Shown piece after piece: positions 24,183 through 46,900 of a DNA stretch of 64,000 bases. Position 1 is the first letter of the stretch, and each line of letters opens with the position of its first letter. A model generated the notes under the pieces. It made no database searches and had not been told where the DNA came from. It worked only from the letters and a program-made list of their open reading frames with translations. A program made the translations under genes and the position numbers. This DNA comes from Metaphire vulgaris (taxonomy: Eukaryota > Annelida > Clitellata > Crassiclitellata > Megascolecidae), in the NCBI GenBank assembly GCA_018105865.1, contig CM030834.1:10871719-10935718 (forward strand). The letters are read 5' to 3'.

Positions 24183-24581
24183 GCCTAACTCTGGCATAAA
24201 TTTATCCACCAGCATTGAATGGACATTGACAAGGTCTTTGTAGAGTTTTATTACTGTTTGAACATACATATTTTTGTACTTTTGCCCAACTCTGGCATAA
24301 ATTTATTTCCACTAGCATCGAATGGATATTGATATAGTCTTTGTAGTTTTACTATTGATTGAACATACATTTTTTGTACTTTTGCCCAACTCTGACATAA
24401 ATTTATTTCCACTAGCATCGAATGGATATTCATATAGTCTTTGTAGTTTTACTATTGTTTGAACATACATTTTTTGTACTTTTGCCCAACTCTGGCATCA
24501 ATTTATCTACCAACATTGAATGGATATTGATATGGTCTTTGTAGAGTTTTATTACTGATTGAACATGCATTTTTGTACTTT
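24183..24581. repeat. Four tandem units of about 100 bp
   Basis: Each unit starts CCCAACTCTGGCAT and ends TTTTTGTACTTT. Units 2 and 3 are nearly identical, while units 1 and 4 are closer to each other in the middle part (TGTAGAGTTTTATTACTG). Confidence 0.9.
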
Positions 24582-24814
24582 ACAGAAACTTTGGTAAAAG
24601 CTATTTGTCAAATAAACCTAAATATTTTTCTGTTTACATTGAAGGCTAATTTAATAAAGCACACATATGTATGTATACATTATACCAGAAATTGACAATA
24701 ATAGTTTTGACTTTAACACTTTCAATGTTCTGTTATGGTTAGCCACAAATAAGCCAAAAGCTGTAGTGCAATGCTAATGCCCTTTTAAAGATGATTAAAT
24801 TATACTTGTGCTCT

Positions 24815-24873
24815 GGTGGGCCACATAAGTCGTCCGCAGGTCGCATGCGTCCCGCAGGTTGACCACCCCTGCT
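24815..24873 (-). mobile_element. hAT-type terminal fragment (CAGGGGTGGTCAACCTGCGG)
   Basis: The minus-strand start CAGGGGTGGTCAACC resembles widespread hAT ends. Only one end is recognised, so this is a remnant. Confidence 0.5.
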
Positions 24874-25632
24874 CTAGATATTCACTTTAGCTACAAGTGT
24901 TTGTGTCTCTAATGTTTCATTATTGTCATCTGATGTACTTGTGTAAGATGGGGTAGGCTTTCCTGCTCATATTATTATAAACAAATTTTTACAAGTTTAT
25001 CACACATTGTATATTTGCCATGAGAACGACAGGTCAAAAAAAGCAGAAATCAAAATAGAAATATAAAAATGAAAAATATCAACACACTTAAATGATCCAG
25101 CAAATGCATAATGTCCACTGCCATTGATACTTTTGCTGAACCATAAGATTAAAATGTAACACCATTCAAGGAAATATGTAGGATAAACCATGGCTACACA
25201 AAAGCCGCCACGATAATCTGTAAGGCGGTTTGGTCTGTAGGAGCGAGCAATGAAATTTCCCCATTGACTTCTCGAGCGGCTCACATAACAGTCTTATGCC
25301 GAAGACTATACACTATACAGTATGAAACATGTCATAATGATATTCTTAAAATGTTCTTGTTACCTTCAGTCCACTTTAGATTTAAAATCTGAAGCGTACA
25401 CACATTATGGTTCGTGTCACGTTCTCAAGTGCATCTGTTCATGCTATACTGATATTTGTACTAGTAAAAATTATCAGTTATGTAATAATTTGAAAAGATG
25501 GCAAATTACTGATGGCAAATGTAATCCAATTACTTCAAGAACAGAAAGCCTTTTATCATGGCAAATGATTATTGATATAGCTCTTAGATTGAAACAGACT
25601 CATGACTTGAAGACAGACATCATTTTTATAAA

Positions 25633-25713
<81 letters not shown>

Positions 25714-26257
25714 AAATCGAAGACATGAACTGCTCAGCCTTCCTCTCCAAATAATTTACACCAATAAATGCTGGATAAACAGTACATGAATTAATTATGT
25801 AACATTAGCTATATCAAGCAGAGTCAATCTCAACAATTCTGCAATCTCAGCAGGCATCAAATCCTATTAGCAAAAGTCTCTAGGAGCAAAAGGCCACAAT
25901 GTGAAAGGCAATAGTACAGTACTTATATAAAAATGTAGTAAATGCTGGAAGCTACCAAATAAGGCAAATCAAAGTAGCAGATCGGGAATAAAACATTTAC
26001 ATTTAATAATAATAAAATACCACCCATACAGCACATTAAAGTCAAATTTCTGTTGGCATATCATACCAAAAGAGTACTCATTAACATTTGTGAAAGTATG
26101 TGCCTTAAGAATAGCTGAAGACAACTTCACACAGCAAGCAATTTCATGTGACAGTATGCCAATTTTATGCCATAAAAATTATACATGGCAAACATACTTA
26201 AGCTGATAACCAAACAGTGTTTACATGGGCACACGATAAACTCGCACCATATTTTAG
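24874..26257. other. Convergent spacer and likely AP2M1 3' UTR
   Basis: This 1.4 kb lies between the end of the plus-strand gene and the AP2M1 stop. It holds a TA/CA microsatellite at 25636-25712 and no credible gene; the open frame at 25322-25789 is carried by that microsatellite. The AP2M1 3' UTR must start at 26257 going leftward. An ATTAAA on the minus strand near 26003 is a weak polyadenylation candidate. Confidence 0.5.
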
Positions 26258-36724
<10,467 letters not shown>

Positions 36725-37150
36725 AAAGTACCGGTAGTCCCTATTCAATCCTAAGGAGCTGTTGTTAAAGTGGGAGAAAATAGTTCCCAAATAGGTTGCT
36801 AGCATCAAAAACTAGCAAGCAGTCGCTCAAGTCTAATTATCACTGAGTTTAGATCTTGAGCTTCAAGTTTCTTTGCCCAGCATATATCAAAAAGTATTGC
36901 AGGCACACTGATGCCCTAAAGCTGCTGCTGGGTGTGCTAATGTAAAGCCGTGTTATCGTGCCAAATTTTGACCTGTATACGTTAGTCATTCTTTCAAATG
37001 TTTAATTTAAATTTAATTTCTGTATATGTAGATACTTATGATCATATCATTATTATCACAACTCGGCGATTACTATTCGGGCACGCCGATACACGTAGGC
37101 CTGTTAAGAGGCTGGGACGTCGGGGGACGTCCTGCTGTCAAAAAACCAAG
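36725..37150 (+). repeat. Dispersed repeat shared with 61433-61985
   Basis: Long matches to 61545-61985 include TTATCACTGAGTTTAGATCT, CAGCATATATCAAAAAGTA, GCTGCTGCTGGGTG and CTCGGCGA. It ends AGAGGCTGGGACGTCGG...CCTGCTGTC. The left inverted end found at the other copy is not seen here, so this copy is truncated. Confidence 0.75.
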
Positions 37151-37309
37151 TAATACAGCGAATAAGGATGCTATGCAAACAAGTCAGCCATGCAGACGAC
37201 TTGATCTCGAGTTAGCTATTCAGTTATACGGATACACTATTATTTTATAACAGACCTTGATTACATCAAGAATCTTAAAAATATACCAGTTTTCAGTGTT
37301 ACGATAGAA

Positions 37310-37530
37310 TAGGGAGTGAATCGTTCAGGAAGCGGGCAAAATGTCGAGGGCAAAACGCCTAGAGAGCGAAGTCTTGAAACCATAATTTCGCCACGAGTGC
37401 ACGCATAACAATACTATTTGCGGTTATAGGACGTTTCGCCCCCAAGCGGGACGATTCGTCACTCTTCTACTGCAATGCTGAAAAACGTCCTGCGGGCGGG
37501 CAAAACATGTCGAGGGTGAAAATCTAGCAA
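37310..37530. repeat. CGGGCAAAATGTCGAGGG / GGACGTTTCGCCC repeat
   Basis: Inverted CGTTTCGCCC-type motifs flank a GC-richer core. Related motifs occur at 60880-61325. Confidence 0.45.
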
Positions 37531-37549
37531 AATTTTTCCAATGGTTGGG

Positions 37550-37884
37550 CAATAATAATCCGCTGATCCGCTAAGCTGATCTGCTGATCTCAATTTGATA
37601 TAGATTATAGACGTTTAGTGATCCGATCAGCGGCCGGGGGCAGATCAGCGGAGATATACCTGGCAAGTGCTTCTATAGAGCTATAGTGCTCAGATCTGCG
37701 GCTATAGTGCTGCGTGCTGGCGCCAGATGACCGGCTATACAACTATTTTATATGTTATCCCTTCCATCTCCGTTGATCTCTCCCCACCCCCATCCCCAGC
37801 ATGACTATAGCCGCTGATCGGATCACTAAACGTCAATATCAAACTGAGATCAGCGGATCAGCTCAGATCAGCGGATTATTATTA
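37550..37884. mobile_element. GATCAGCGGATTATT TIR element
   Basis: AATAATAATCCGCTGATC on the left and GATCAGCGGATTATTATT on the right are inverted. The match continues for about 95 bp to GACGTTTAGTGATCCGATC. No open frame is present and the target-site duplication is not clear. Confidence 0.75.
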
Positions 37885-38205
37885 CCCCTAATGGTTTAGT
37901 TTGAAATGTTGATTTCGAGCACAACAGAAATAAACTGATGTGCACAAGCAGCTTCAAGTCAACCTACAGAACAAACAAACGTCTATCCACATGGGTACAT
38001 ATAAGTGATTGCATATTTCAACTATAATAAAAATGAAATAAAAATTAAATAGCATAAATAAAATCCTGAAATCCTGATACCTCGGGAGGCGTATTCGTGT
38101 GTACTAATTTCTACTAAAACTACTAATAAAGATGGCGTCAATCCCATAATTCAGAGCGCTTAGCTATTCGAGAGAGGTCTACACTATTCGATCATCTGTC
38201 TAAGG

Positions 38206-39053
38206 TAGGGTTACCATAATTCAAAGTTTTTCCCTATGAAAAACTTTGCCATAATTGTCAGACGGAAAAAGAGGACACTTTCCGGGACCCTAGACAGAGT
38301 AGTGACAGTAGTCGCGGACTCGCGGTATCCATAGAAAGTCGTCAAATCGTAGCAATATTTAATTTAAGTGCTGTACAAATACTAACAAAATTACTAAAAT
38401 TTACAAGGGGCTGTCCATTAATTATGTCAACAATTTTGGTTAATCTTTGACCCTCTTGTCAACAACTGCCAAATTTCAGTTACCCCCCCCCCAATAATTA
38501 TGTCAAAAACTTTTGACCCCCCCCCCAGATCAATGACAGGTCCCAATAACACGTTTATTATTTTTAGGGTGATGACCATTTTTACCATTTTTTTTGATCG
38601 TGTGTCAAAATGTGGTGTTGGTGATCTTTTTTGCCATGCTTTTTTCCATTGTAATAAGTAGTATTCCATGAAATTTCCTTTTTTTATTATTTTTAAAAAG
38701 TGAAATTGTTAACGTCAACTTCTCTTGACCCCCTGTCAACAACTGTCAAACTTTTTCAACTCCCCCTAAAATTGTTGACGTAATTAATGGACAGCCCCTA
38801 AGACGGTAGTGAAAGTATGCCTATCTCATTCTGAGTCATTATTATCAATATAGTCAAATTGCGCATGGGCTGAGGCTTGGAGACGGACAAAAACGCCTGT
38901 TAATACAGTTAATATATAGTATTCCATGCGCTAAATATCGGGAGGACCAAAACCCGGACAAACCCGGACTTTGTCTGAAAAGCCGCCCGGACGCCCGGAC
39001 AGGGGTCCAAAAAGAGGACATGTCCGGGGAAACCCGGACGTATGGTAACCCTA
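38206..39053. mobile_element. hAT-type element TAGGGTTACC...GGTAACCCTA with 8-bp TSD
   Basis: The ends TAGGGTTACCATA and TATGGTAACCCTA are perfect inverted copies. They are flanked by the perfect 8-bp duplication GTCTAAGG (38198-38205 and 39054-39061). The right half has repeated CCGGGTTT/CCCGGAC motifs near GTCCGGG. A second element is nested at 38405-38803. It lies between AP2M1 and CEP295. Confidence 0.88.
38405..38803. mobile_element. GGGGCTGTCCAT-type TIR element, nested in hAT
   Basis: AGGGGCTGTCCATTAATTA and TAATTAATGGACAGCCCCT form inverted ends, continuing into GTCAACAATTTT. The interior matches 22853-23213. Because it splits an intact hAT element it is the younger insertion. Confidence 0.82.
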
Positions 39054-39061
39054 GTCTAAGG

Positions 39062-39919
39062 TTAGCGCATAAGCAAACCTTGGAGGAATAATACATTGCC
39101 TAATCACTAATCAGAAGTTACATAATAACAGGCTTCAAGCCTTTAACAACCGAGAAGTGAGAATCTGAAAGTGTCTTAAAATGTAGCGGAGGAATTGGAT
39201 GCGTTGTGTTTTGTGCTAACCATTAATATAATATAACAAGGTTTAAAGTGGTTCAGTACTAGGGACTGCCCTGTGTGAGAACCATTCTGCATTATTGCTA
39301 CTAGAATCCATTCCAAACTTTTTACTGTCTCGAAAGTTAACTCGCAGAGATTGTATCTAAGCACAAGGAGAAGCGTAAAACTACTGGTGAAGTTGTACGA
39401 ACATGCCCAGCACTCAGGATATCAAAATATAATGACCAGCGTGTTTCACACATAACTATTTAAAACTAATTTTCTGTGCTCTAATTGTAGACACTGACGG
39501 TATGGCTGGGCACTGCCAACTGACTGAAGCCATTTATTATTAATTATCATTGCATTGGATGGTATGGGTTACATGATAGGCCACTAGGAGATTGACCCTC
39601 ATGAGTGTCAACTTTCTATCAGTTCTCTCTAAGCTTCTCTCTAAGAATTCGATCTGGCAAAATTTCCTCTAATGAGTAAGATGATCATTCATTCATTGCT
39701 ATAATGTAATTTTAGTAAATCACTTGGCAACATCTCGTTACAGACATAGGTTTAATATGTGCACTCAAAGTGAAACCTCTTACATGTAGTAAATTACAGT
39801 ATACATGTAGTGTATATTGCAATGTTTTTGTTAACACAATGATTTCAATTTCTCTATATATATGCAGTGACCACTTTGATGGTACAGTAAATCCCGGAAA
39901 AACTTGAGATGTCAACAGT
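39062..39919. other. Intergenic, nothing recognised
   Basis: AT-rich spacer between the hAT element and the CAGTTA repeats. I see no gene, inverted ends or tandem array in it. Confidence 0.5.
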
Positions 39920-40310
39920 GTGGTTTCAGTTATTGATTATTTTTCAGTTACAGTTACTTAAATTATTTTCCAGTTATAGTTACAGTTAAAGTTATTGCCA
40001 TTGTTCAGTTACAGTTTCAGTTAATTATTGCTCAGTTATTCGCCATTGAACACATTAATGAAATTTTGATGCTTTTCTTAATAAGCAATAACTATTCTCT
40101 CTAATTGATTGAAAAATCTACTTATATGTCCATATGTTCACATGCATGTCCATCAAGACATGACATAAATAATTTAGGAAGGTTGAGTTTTAACATGCTC
40201 AATCAAAGACCTTTTGTGTAGTGTTTGATTTCTTAAGTTTGTCATTTTCCAGTTATTTTAATTATTTCAGTTATTGGTATTTTTCAGTTACAGTTAACTT
40301 AAACTACACT
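39920..40310. repeat. Degenerate TTTCAGTTACAGTTA repeats
   Basis: Two clusters of CAGTTA/CAGTTAT motifs (39925-40045 and 40245-40305) flank about 200 bp of unique AT-rich sequence. Confidence 0.6.
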
Positions 40311-40448
40311 GGATGTCAAAAATCCATAGGTGTTGATAGTTGTTTATTTTGCTGAAGAAATGATGAAAGACTCACTTTTATTTTCATGTTGTTTTGTTAG
40401 GTGTGCTAAGAGTACTTCATACGAAATGCCACCTTATTCAGTTCGTGC

Positions 40449-40449
<1 letters not shown>

Positions 40450-40544
<95 letters not shown>
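40450..40544. repeat. Perfect CAT trinucleotide array, about 31 units
   Basis: Uninterrupted CAT repeats, which create accidental poly-His and poly-Ile frames. The array lies downstream of the CEP295 stop and its candidate polyadenylation signal. Confidence 0.95.
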
Positions 40545-40655
40545 ACAGGAAATACTTATTCAGTAATTTACTGCAATAAATATAAAAAAATCATCAAAAT
40601 GAAATGGGTATAAATGCCAGCAATATACTGCAAATTCTGGATCGGTCTTGATAAC

Positions 40656-40661
40656 TTTATT
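40656..40661 (-). promoter_or_regulatory. Candidate CEP295 polyadenylation signal (AATAAA)
   Basis: Minus-strand AATAAA lies 277 nt past the stop codon. It is the first such hexamer I noticed there. Confidence 0.4.
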
Positions 40662-40937
40662 TTGTTGATAAATACAGTGTACACAGTGTACAGTATATTC
40701 CACTGTAAATCTCTTGTCAAAAACATGCAAAATTATACCTGTATGTGCAATATAAAGCTTCAATCAAGTAGGTAAACAATTTGACTGATCTTTGTTACAC
40801 AAGTATCTACATTGGAGCATTGCTAAAACACATATTAATTTACAATACATTAACTTTTAAAAGCTATTATTGGCTAACATATATATTATAGTTTGACAGA
40901 ATTTCACTGGGAACTGATCGAGCATCCACAACAGTTA

Positions 40938-43900
40938 TCAAGATGACTGTTTCTTTTTCAACTGGTTATGCCTCTGAAAATAAAAATTGGAAACTCAAGA
41001 TAAGGCATTTACACACAGATGTATATTGTATACACTAAGTATGGTCAAAAGCTAGAGTTCATATGCATACTACACATACTTTGCCAGAAGTTCAGAACAT
41101 CAGTGGCGGCTCCACCGGGCCAGGGGCCGTGCCCCCTATTGAGAGCCTGCCCCCCCCAGTTGGGACCCTATACTTAGTGCTACATACATTAAACAACAAA
41201 TGGTTGGCCCCCATGATTAGAAGTTGCCCCCCAACGGCCCCCACTTGCCAAATCCTAGAGCCGCCACTGCAGAACATTAGAAACTGTAGTGAACAAATGT
41301 AATAATATCAGTCAACAAATAAGTAAATTAAGCACTAACATATACTGAAATACCCTACAATGACCTATAAATAAAAGTGGAAGGGGATTTGCACCCTGAA
41401 CTTGGCTTAGGTAAGGGTAGGTCACATACTTAAGTCCAAGCATTGGGTTTTGCCACTTATCTCCAGTCTAGGCAATTGGCCATGTAGGTGGTATAATATA
41501 AGCCATTAATCTAGGGTAGGTTGCCATTTTCCCAGACTCACATTTTACCTCGCTTTACCCTAATCATTTTACCACCGGCCTCTGGCAAATAAGGCTGAGT
41601 CAACCTTAGAGCTCCTGCAGGTATGTCAATATGTCAACTTATATAGCGCTTATTTAAAGTCAGGCTTAGCGAAGCTCTTATATAGAACCTGCAACCTTCT
41701 GCTCTATCATCCAGTGTTGTTACCACTCTGTTAACTTCCTTTTAGGAGGCAATAATGTATATTCTATGTAAAAATAGAAGTCTTTAAGCATTAGCAAAGC
41801 AGATTTTTACAGATATCAGTTACAAGATCAAAATTATTTTGTTTTCAGGGAACAACTGTCTTATTACCATATTATATGTTAATGCATATACAGTCTCACC
41901 CCATTATCCCACCCATATCCATCCGGTGTTCTATTTTGGCGAGGGTTAAGGGTGACCACATAATGAGGGCAAGTCAATCAAGTACATCCAACCGATGTGT
42001 TTTTGAGCAAGCAGTGGAAATAGGCTAATGTTCATCGTAGGTATTTCCCATGATGACTGGATAAAGTTCTCTCTCCCCTCCCTTTGTCTCTATCTCCCTT
42101 TCCTTCGTCTCTGTCTCTTTCTCTCCCTCGTAAAAACAACGTTGATCAATTGCACAGACAGCACCTCTCTTTCTCTCCCTCCCTTTGTCTATGTCTCTGT
42201 TTCTTTCCCTCCATTGTCCCTCCATTGTCTTGCCCCTTCTCTCTGATATTAAGAGATGATTTGAGAGCAAAACTTACCCTCTCAAAATCTTTGCGCTTTT
42301 CCCGATTGTGAGCATAGAAATTTTTACGTTCTTCTTCTTCTTTCTTGATCTTCACTTCCTCCAATTGGCTGTAAAGCCTGCAATAGTGATTAATCCTTAA
42401 TGTAATTATTACATGGTTGTTAAAGCATGTTCAGTCATTCACTAAATGAAGAATCGCAGGTAGTGTAGAGCAAGTCAGAGGGGGACAATTTGCCCCAAGT
42501 CACTGTGCAGTGGTAAAGGTCAGTTTCGAATCCAATAGCTTCCAGTTGCAGGACAAGAATCCTACCGCTACACCACCTCGTCTCTCTGCATTGGCATGGA
42601 AAGGAATGAAATAGGTTGGGATCACAATTGTTTTGGTGGATGGTGGTTGGCAAATTGGTGGACAAACATGTAATTTTACAATGGGATTGAATTCGTTCTG
42701 TGTAGTTTTGACGGATTAACGAATTTGAAGGATTAACGAGCGGTGGATTAACGGGAGGTCATGGTCTAATTCTAATACTACTCAAAAGCTTCAGCGGCTG
42801 GTACTACGCCCAGACCTTGATAAAAGCTCTCTTGAACTGGAACATATTGCGACTAAATGGGATATGCATGTCAGCCTTCATCAGTGTGGTATTTGAGAGC
42901 CAGACCAATGGAAGGTGGGGGAAGAATTATACCAATGAGGGAAGAATTTTTAATTGCTTTGCTATGCTAAATAAGTAGTCAAATAAGATGACAGGATGAA
43001 GCAGTGGACAAATGGACAGTAACCAGGAAATTCTCCTCTTCTTCCCATACAAGTACCAAACTAGTCTTCATTGTGGCTCCCTATTCAGGAACCCTGGCTA
43101 TGTGTATGGTTTTATGATTCATACTATGACATTAAATAATTAATTAACCTAGCAGTTCTGTTTTTCATTTCTTTTTCAGCCAATTTGCGATCTTTTGAAT
43201 CCACTTCTACAGCATTTCCAATATTATTACTGGATCTGCAAGCTGCAAAATGTAGAAATAACATTTAAACGTTTGTTCCCAAAAAAGTAAAAATCAGAAT
43301 AAAAATTTCTATTAACAATGCATAAGTGCAGAAATCATCATCATCGTCGTCATCATTGTCATCATCATCATCATCATTGCTCTCAGCCAACTCATCAGTG
43401 GCAATAGCTTGTCAGAAAACATATCCAGGCCTTTTTTGTCCAATGTTAGTTTTCTTCCTTCTGCAATTGTCAGTTGTCATTCTTTGAGATCTTCTTTTAT
43501 GTTGTCTATCCATTCTTTTCTGGGCCTCTTCCTTTTTTACTCTTCTTGTATATGCAGAGTGCTTTTTTGGGAAGTCTTGAGTCTTCCATCCTATTTACAG
43601 GTCCAAACCATGTTAGCCTCTTTTGTCTAAGTCTGTCCATGATGGTATCCTTTAACCCCTTAACTGGGTGCCCTGAGTAACGCTTGTCCATTTTACATTG
43701 AGTTACAAATAATTGCCCAGTTAAGGGGTTAAACCAATCCACTGCCAAATATCTTCATTTTTAAGTTTTTGAAGTTTGCTAACTCCAAGAATTCTTCTTA
43801 GACAGCTCATTTCTGTAACTAGTAGCCTTTTTCATTTTCTCTCTTTGTGACCAAGGTTTCATACCCATATGGTATTTGCAGAATGACAATGGTGTCATAG

Positions 43901-46900
43901 ATTTGGATTTTGGTGTTTATTTTAATTTCTTTAGAGTTCCATATGCATTTCAGTCTTCCCATTGTTCATAACAATTACTTGTATGTTTGAAACATAAGTA
44001 CAAAATACATATGCATAAATAGCCATAAATAGCCATATACAGTTAAGTGTGAATGTGTAATAAATATAATAAGTGATAAATAAATAAATAATACACTCAC
44101 ATATCACAAAATAATAAGCGATAAGTCCTGCAAAACGCTTACTAACACAAAAGTGCACAATCACAGTACAAATTGATTTCAATTGTACACTGACTAATGG
44201 TGCTTTGTGGGCATAATCAAGTGTATGATGTACACACACATGGATATTTTTAAAATATGTAACAAACACAAAAATTCAGGCTGGAAATCTTTTACATCCA
44301 TGTTCTTTTTTTAAAGAATGTTTTAAAAAAGGTAGTTGGTATCTTGGTAAAGCAAGCACATTATTTCATATTTATAGAAGACAAATCACTACTTTAAAAA
44401 GTATTACAGACCTGGCTTTCCACCAACTGCTCGAGTTTTTATGAAATCCGAAATAGCTTTTGTAAGATCACTTCGAGCAGCAGAGTCCTTGTCGGCTTGC
44501 AGACTGCATTTTGCCTTCTCTTTAGAATTTTCAACCCTATGCTTTGACTTTTGAATAAAATCTTTCTTTTTTGCAATGAATGCTTCCTGCAGACTTATAC
44601 CAACTACAATAATGAATGCAAATCAATTGGTTAATACACTATCAGGCATATTTTCTAATTCCGCCTATCTACTAAAATGCAAGATGCAGAGATACTGTGG
44701 AAAACATCACACAAATACCTAAATGTCATCTGGACTTGCATAACCCACAACCAGCCAAATCCATTAAATCATTAAATCATTAAACCAACGCAATCCATTA
44801 AATGAGTTTATTGGTAAAATTTTAAGCATCACATGCATACATAAACACAAACTACTAATTTTCAATTTGCCAAAGATTCAGAACACATTCATGAACAGTA
44901 ACCAAGATAATATGACAAAATATTAAATGCTTTAAATGCTATTTTCTGACCTTGTTCACTGGAATCATTTTCTTGTGTCTCTTCTATCTGATTCAATGAT
45001 GCACTGACATAACTTTGATGCACTGGTATTTCAGATGATGCCTTTAATGGTAACTGATGATGCACACCACCAGATGTTGCATCTCTGTCTTGTATAACAT
45101 GATCTGATTTTCCATTAGCAAATGGCAAAGCTGAATTCTTCAGCTGTAAACATTCAGCAACAGAAGCAGGAGAAGGATTCGTCACGCTCAATTCATGATG
45201 CTCAAAAGATAACAGAGACAAAGAACTTGGAATCTTCCGTGGACTCGACGACTGTGAATTCAGACCACGGCTGCTCAGTATTGTTGAATCAGCACTGACC
45301 AAGGTCAATTCAGGCTCATCAAGAATGCCAGGCTCACAATCCTACAATAGCAAGAAATAGAAATGCATGCAACAATACGATAACAAAGAATGATTCAGTA
45401 ATGAGAATGTAAATTAAATTCTGAGCAACTTAATAAAATATGCAAAACTGCAACAGATAATCAAATGATGATTAAACCAATGTTCAATGACAATACTGCT
45501 TTAAAAATAGATGTATACAACGCTAATGCATATACATTACCTCAACTCCAACCATAGATGGACAAGAACTTGACAGTTCTTCAATAACTGTGCCAACACC
45601 ATCACATTTTTCATCCTTCTCAGATGAGACCAGTCTGTCAGGACTATGATCATCACAAGGTTTCACTTTCTCAAACTCTACTGGACTAGTAACATACTTG
45701 GAAGCATCGTATGCATCAATGACAGTCTTGGGTTCTTCGGATCTGTATGTCTCCAATATTTCACCCCATCTGCTCCGAGTATATACTGAATTTAGAGATT
45801 TTTCGACATGTGAATGTTGGACAGTACCTGGTTTTGGAGCTACAAGACATTCCACCTGGCCTTCAAAGGCATTGAATCCAGCCAGGTGAATAAATTTTGG
45901 CAACAGCTGTTTATCAAGATTTTCAGGTCTACTTATGCTATCCATAGAGCCTGAAGGTGTAGGCTTCTTGTAAAATTCTGGATGATGTTGCTTTGATTGC
46001 AAAGGCCTGCTCAAATAGACATGGGCTGGGAATGAACCTGCACTTTGTTGCTGCTGCTCATCTTTTGTGGTCTTGCAATCTGACTGCAGAGCATTTACAA
46101 AATAACTAGGATCGCAATCCAAATTGTGTGAAAAACTATTTACTGTCATTGGTAAACTCAGATCAACTGATGAGATTCTGCTATTGAGAGAACCAGAAAT
46201 GGTATGCTGTGAGAGCTCAGACACTGCGTTATGTCCAACAGCCGAATGAAGCGAACCAGGCTCTTTCACATCCTCTTCAATCAGTGTGCTCTGCATGCTT
46301 GGAAGCAAAAACTGCCATGGCTTGTTTTGTGTGCTAAGACATAATTCTACATCACGAAACATGCTATCATCTTTCCATACTGTACTGCAATCTGCAAATG
46401 GTGTCTTAGAAGGAATGGTATGAAGAGCGCGAATAGGTAAAGTTCCTTGAAAGCTGACATATCCTGCTTTGACTGACTCATCACTGAAACCACAATATTC
46501 GGATGAAGAACTTGAACAGCTTGTCTGTATATTGTCAGTTGGTATTTTGAACAAGTTTTTGTCATCGATAAGATGCGCATCGATTTCCTGAATGTTGCTT
46601 TCACTAGATTTTGATTCAGTTGGTTCTTTCTTTTGTTGAATCTCTCCAAGTAAAATAGAGTGACCACTGCTAATGGTTCCAAGACTCTGATCCTGGTTAA
46701 GAGGCCACCATTCACGGTAGACGCTTCCAGCAAAAGTGATCAGTCCAGCACTTGTAGACTCACTGCCATCAAAATGATCTGGTTGATAATGTATTCTGGT
46801 TTGACTGGAACTATCAAGACCTTTACTTCTCTGAAGCAAAGTTAATGTGTTCAATGACTTGTCTCCATCAATAGAGAATGAACTGTCTGCTTGCTTAGTA

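Larger units (their letters stand above)
43243..44411 (-). other. CEP295 intron 16 remainder
   Basis: Apart from the LINE with its MITE this intron has a short CATCAT-rich stretch at 43336-43380 and unremarkable AT-rich sequence at 43941-44411. Confidence 0.5.

Noticed and set aside
25000..25284. 94-codon minus-strand frame in the convergent spacer
   Set aside because: No family match, no splice context, and it lies in the likely AP2M1 3' flank.
25322..25789. 155-codon open frame
   Set aside because: It includes a TA/CA microsatellite translated as Tyr-Ile and has no recognisable domain.
40330..40579. Open frames with long poly-His or poly-Ile runs
   Set aside because: They are produced by the CAT trinucleotide array and have no flanking coding signal.
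42490..42592. Possible tRNA gene on the minus strand
   Set aside because: It has A and B box form, but the acceptor stem does not pair and it continues into a SINE-like body.
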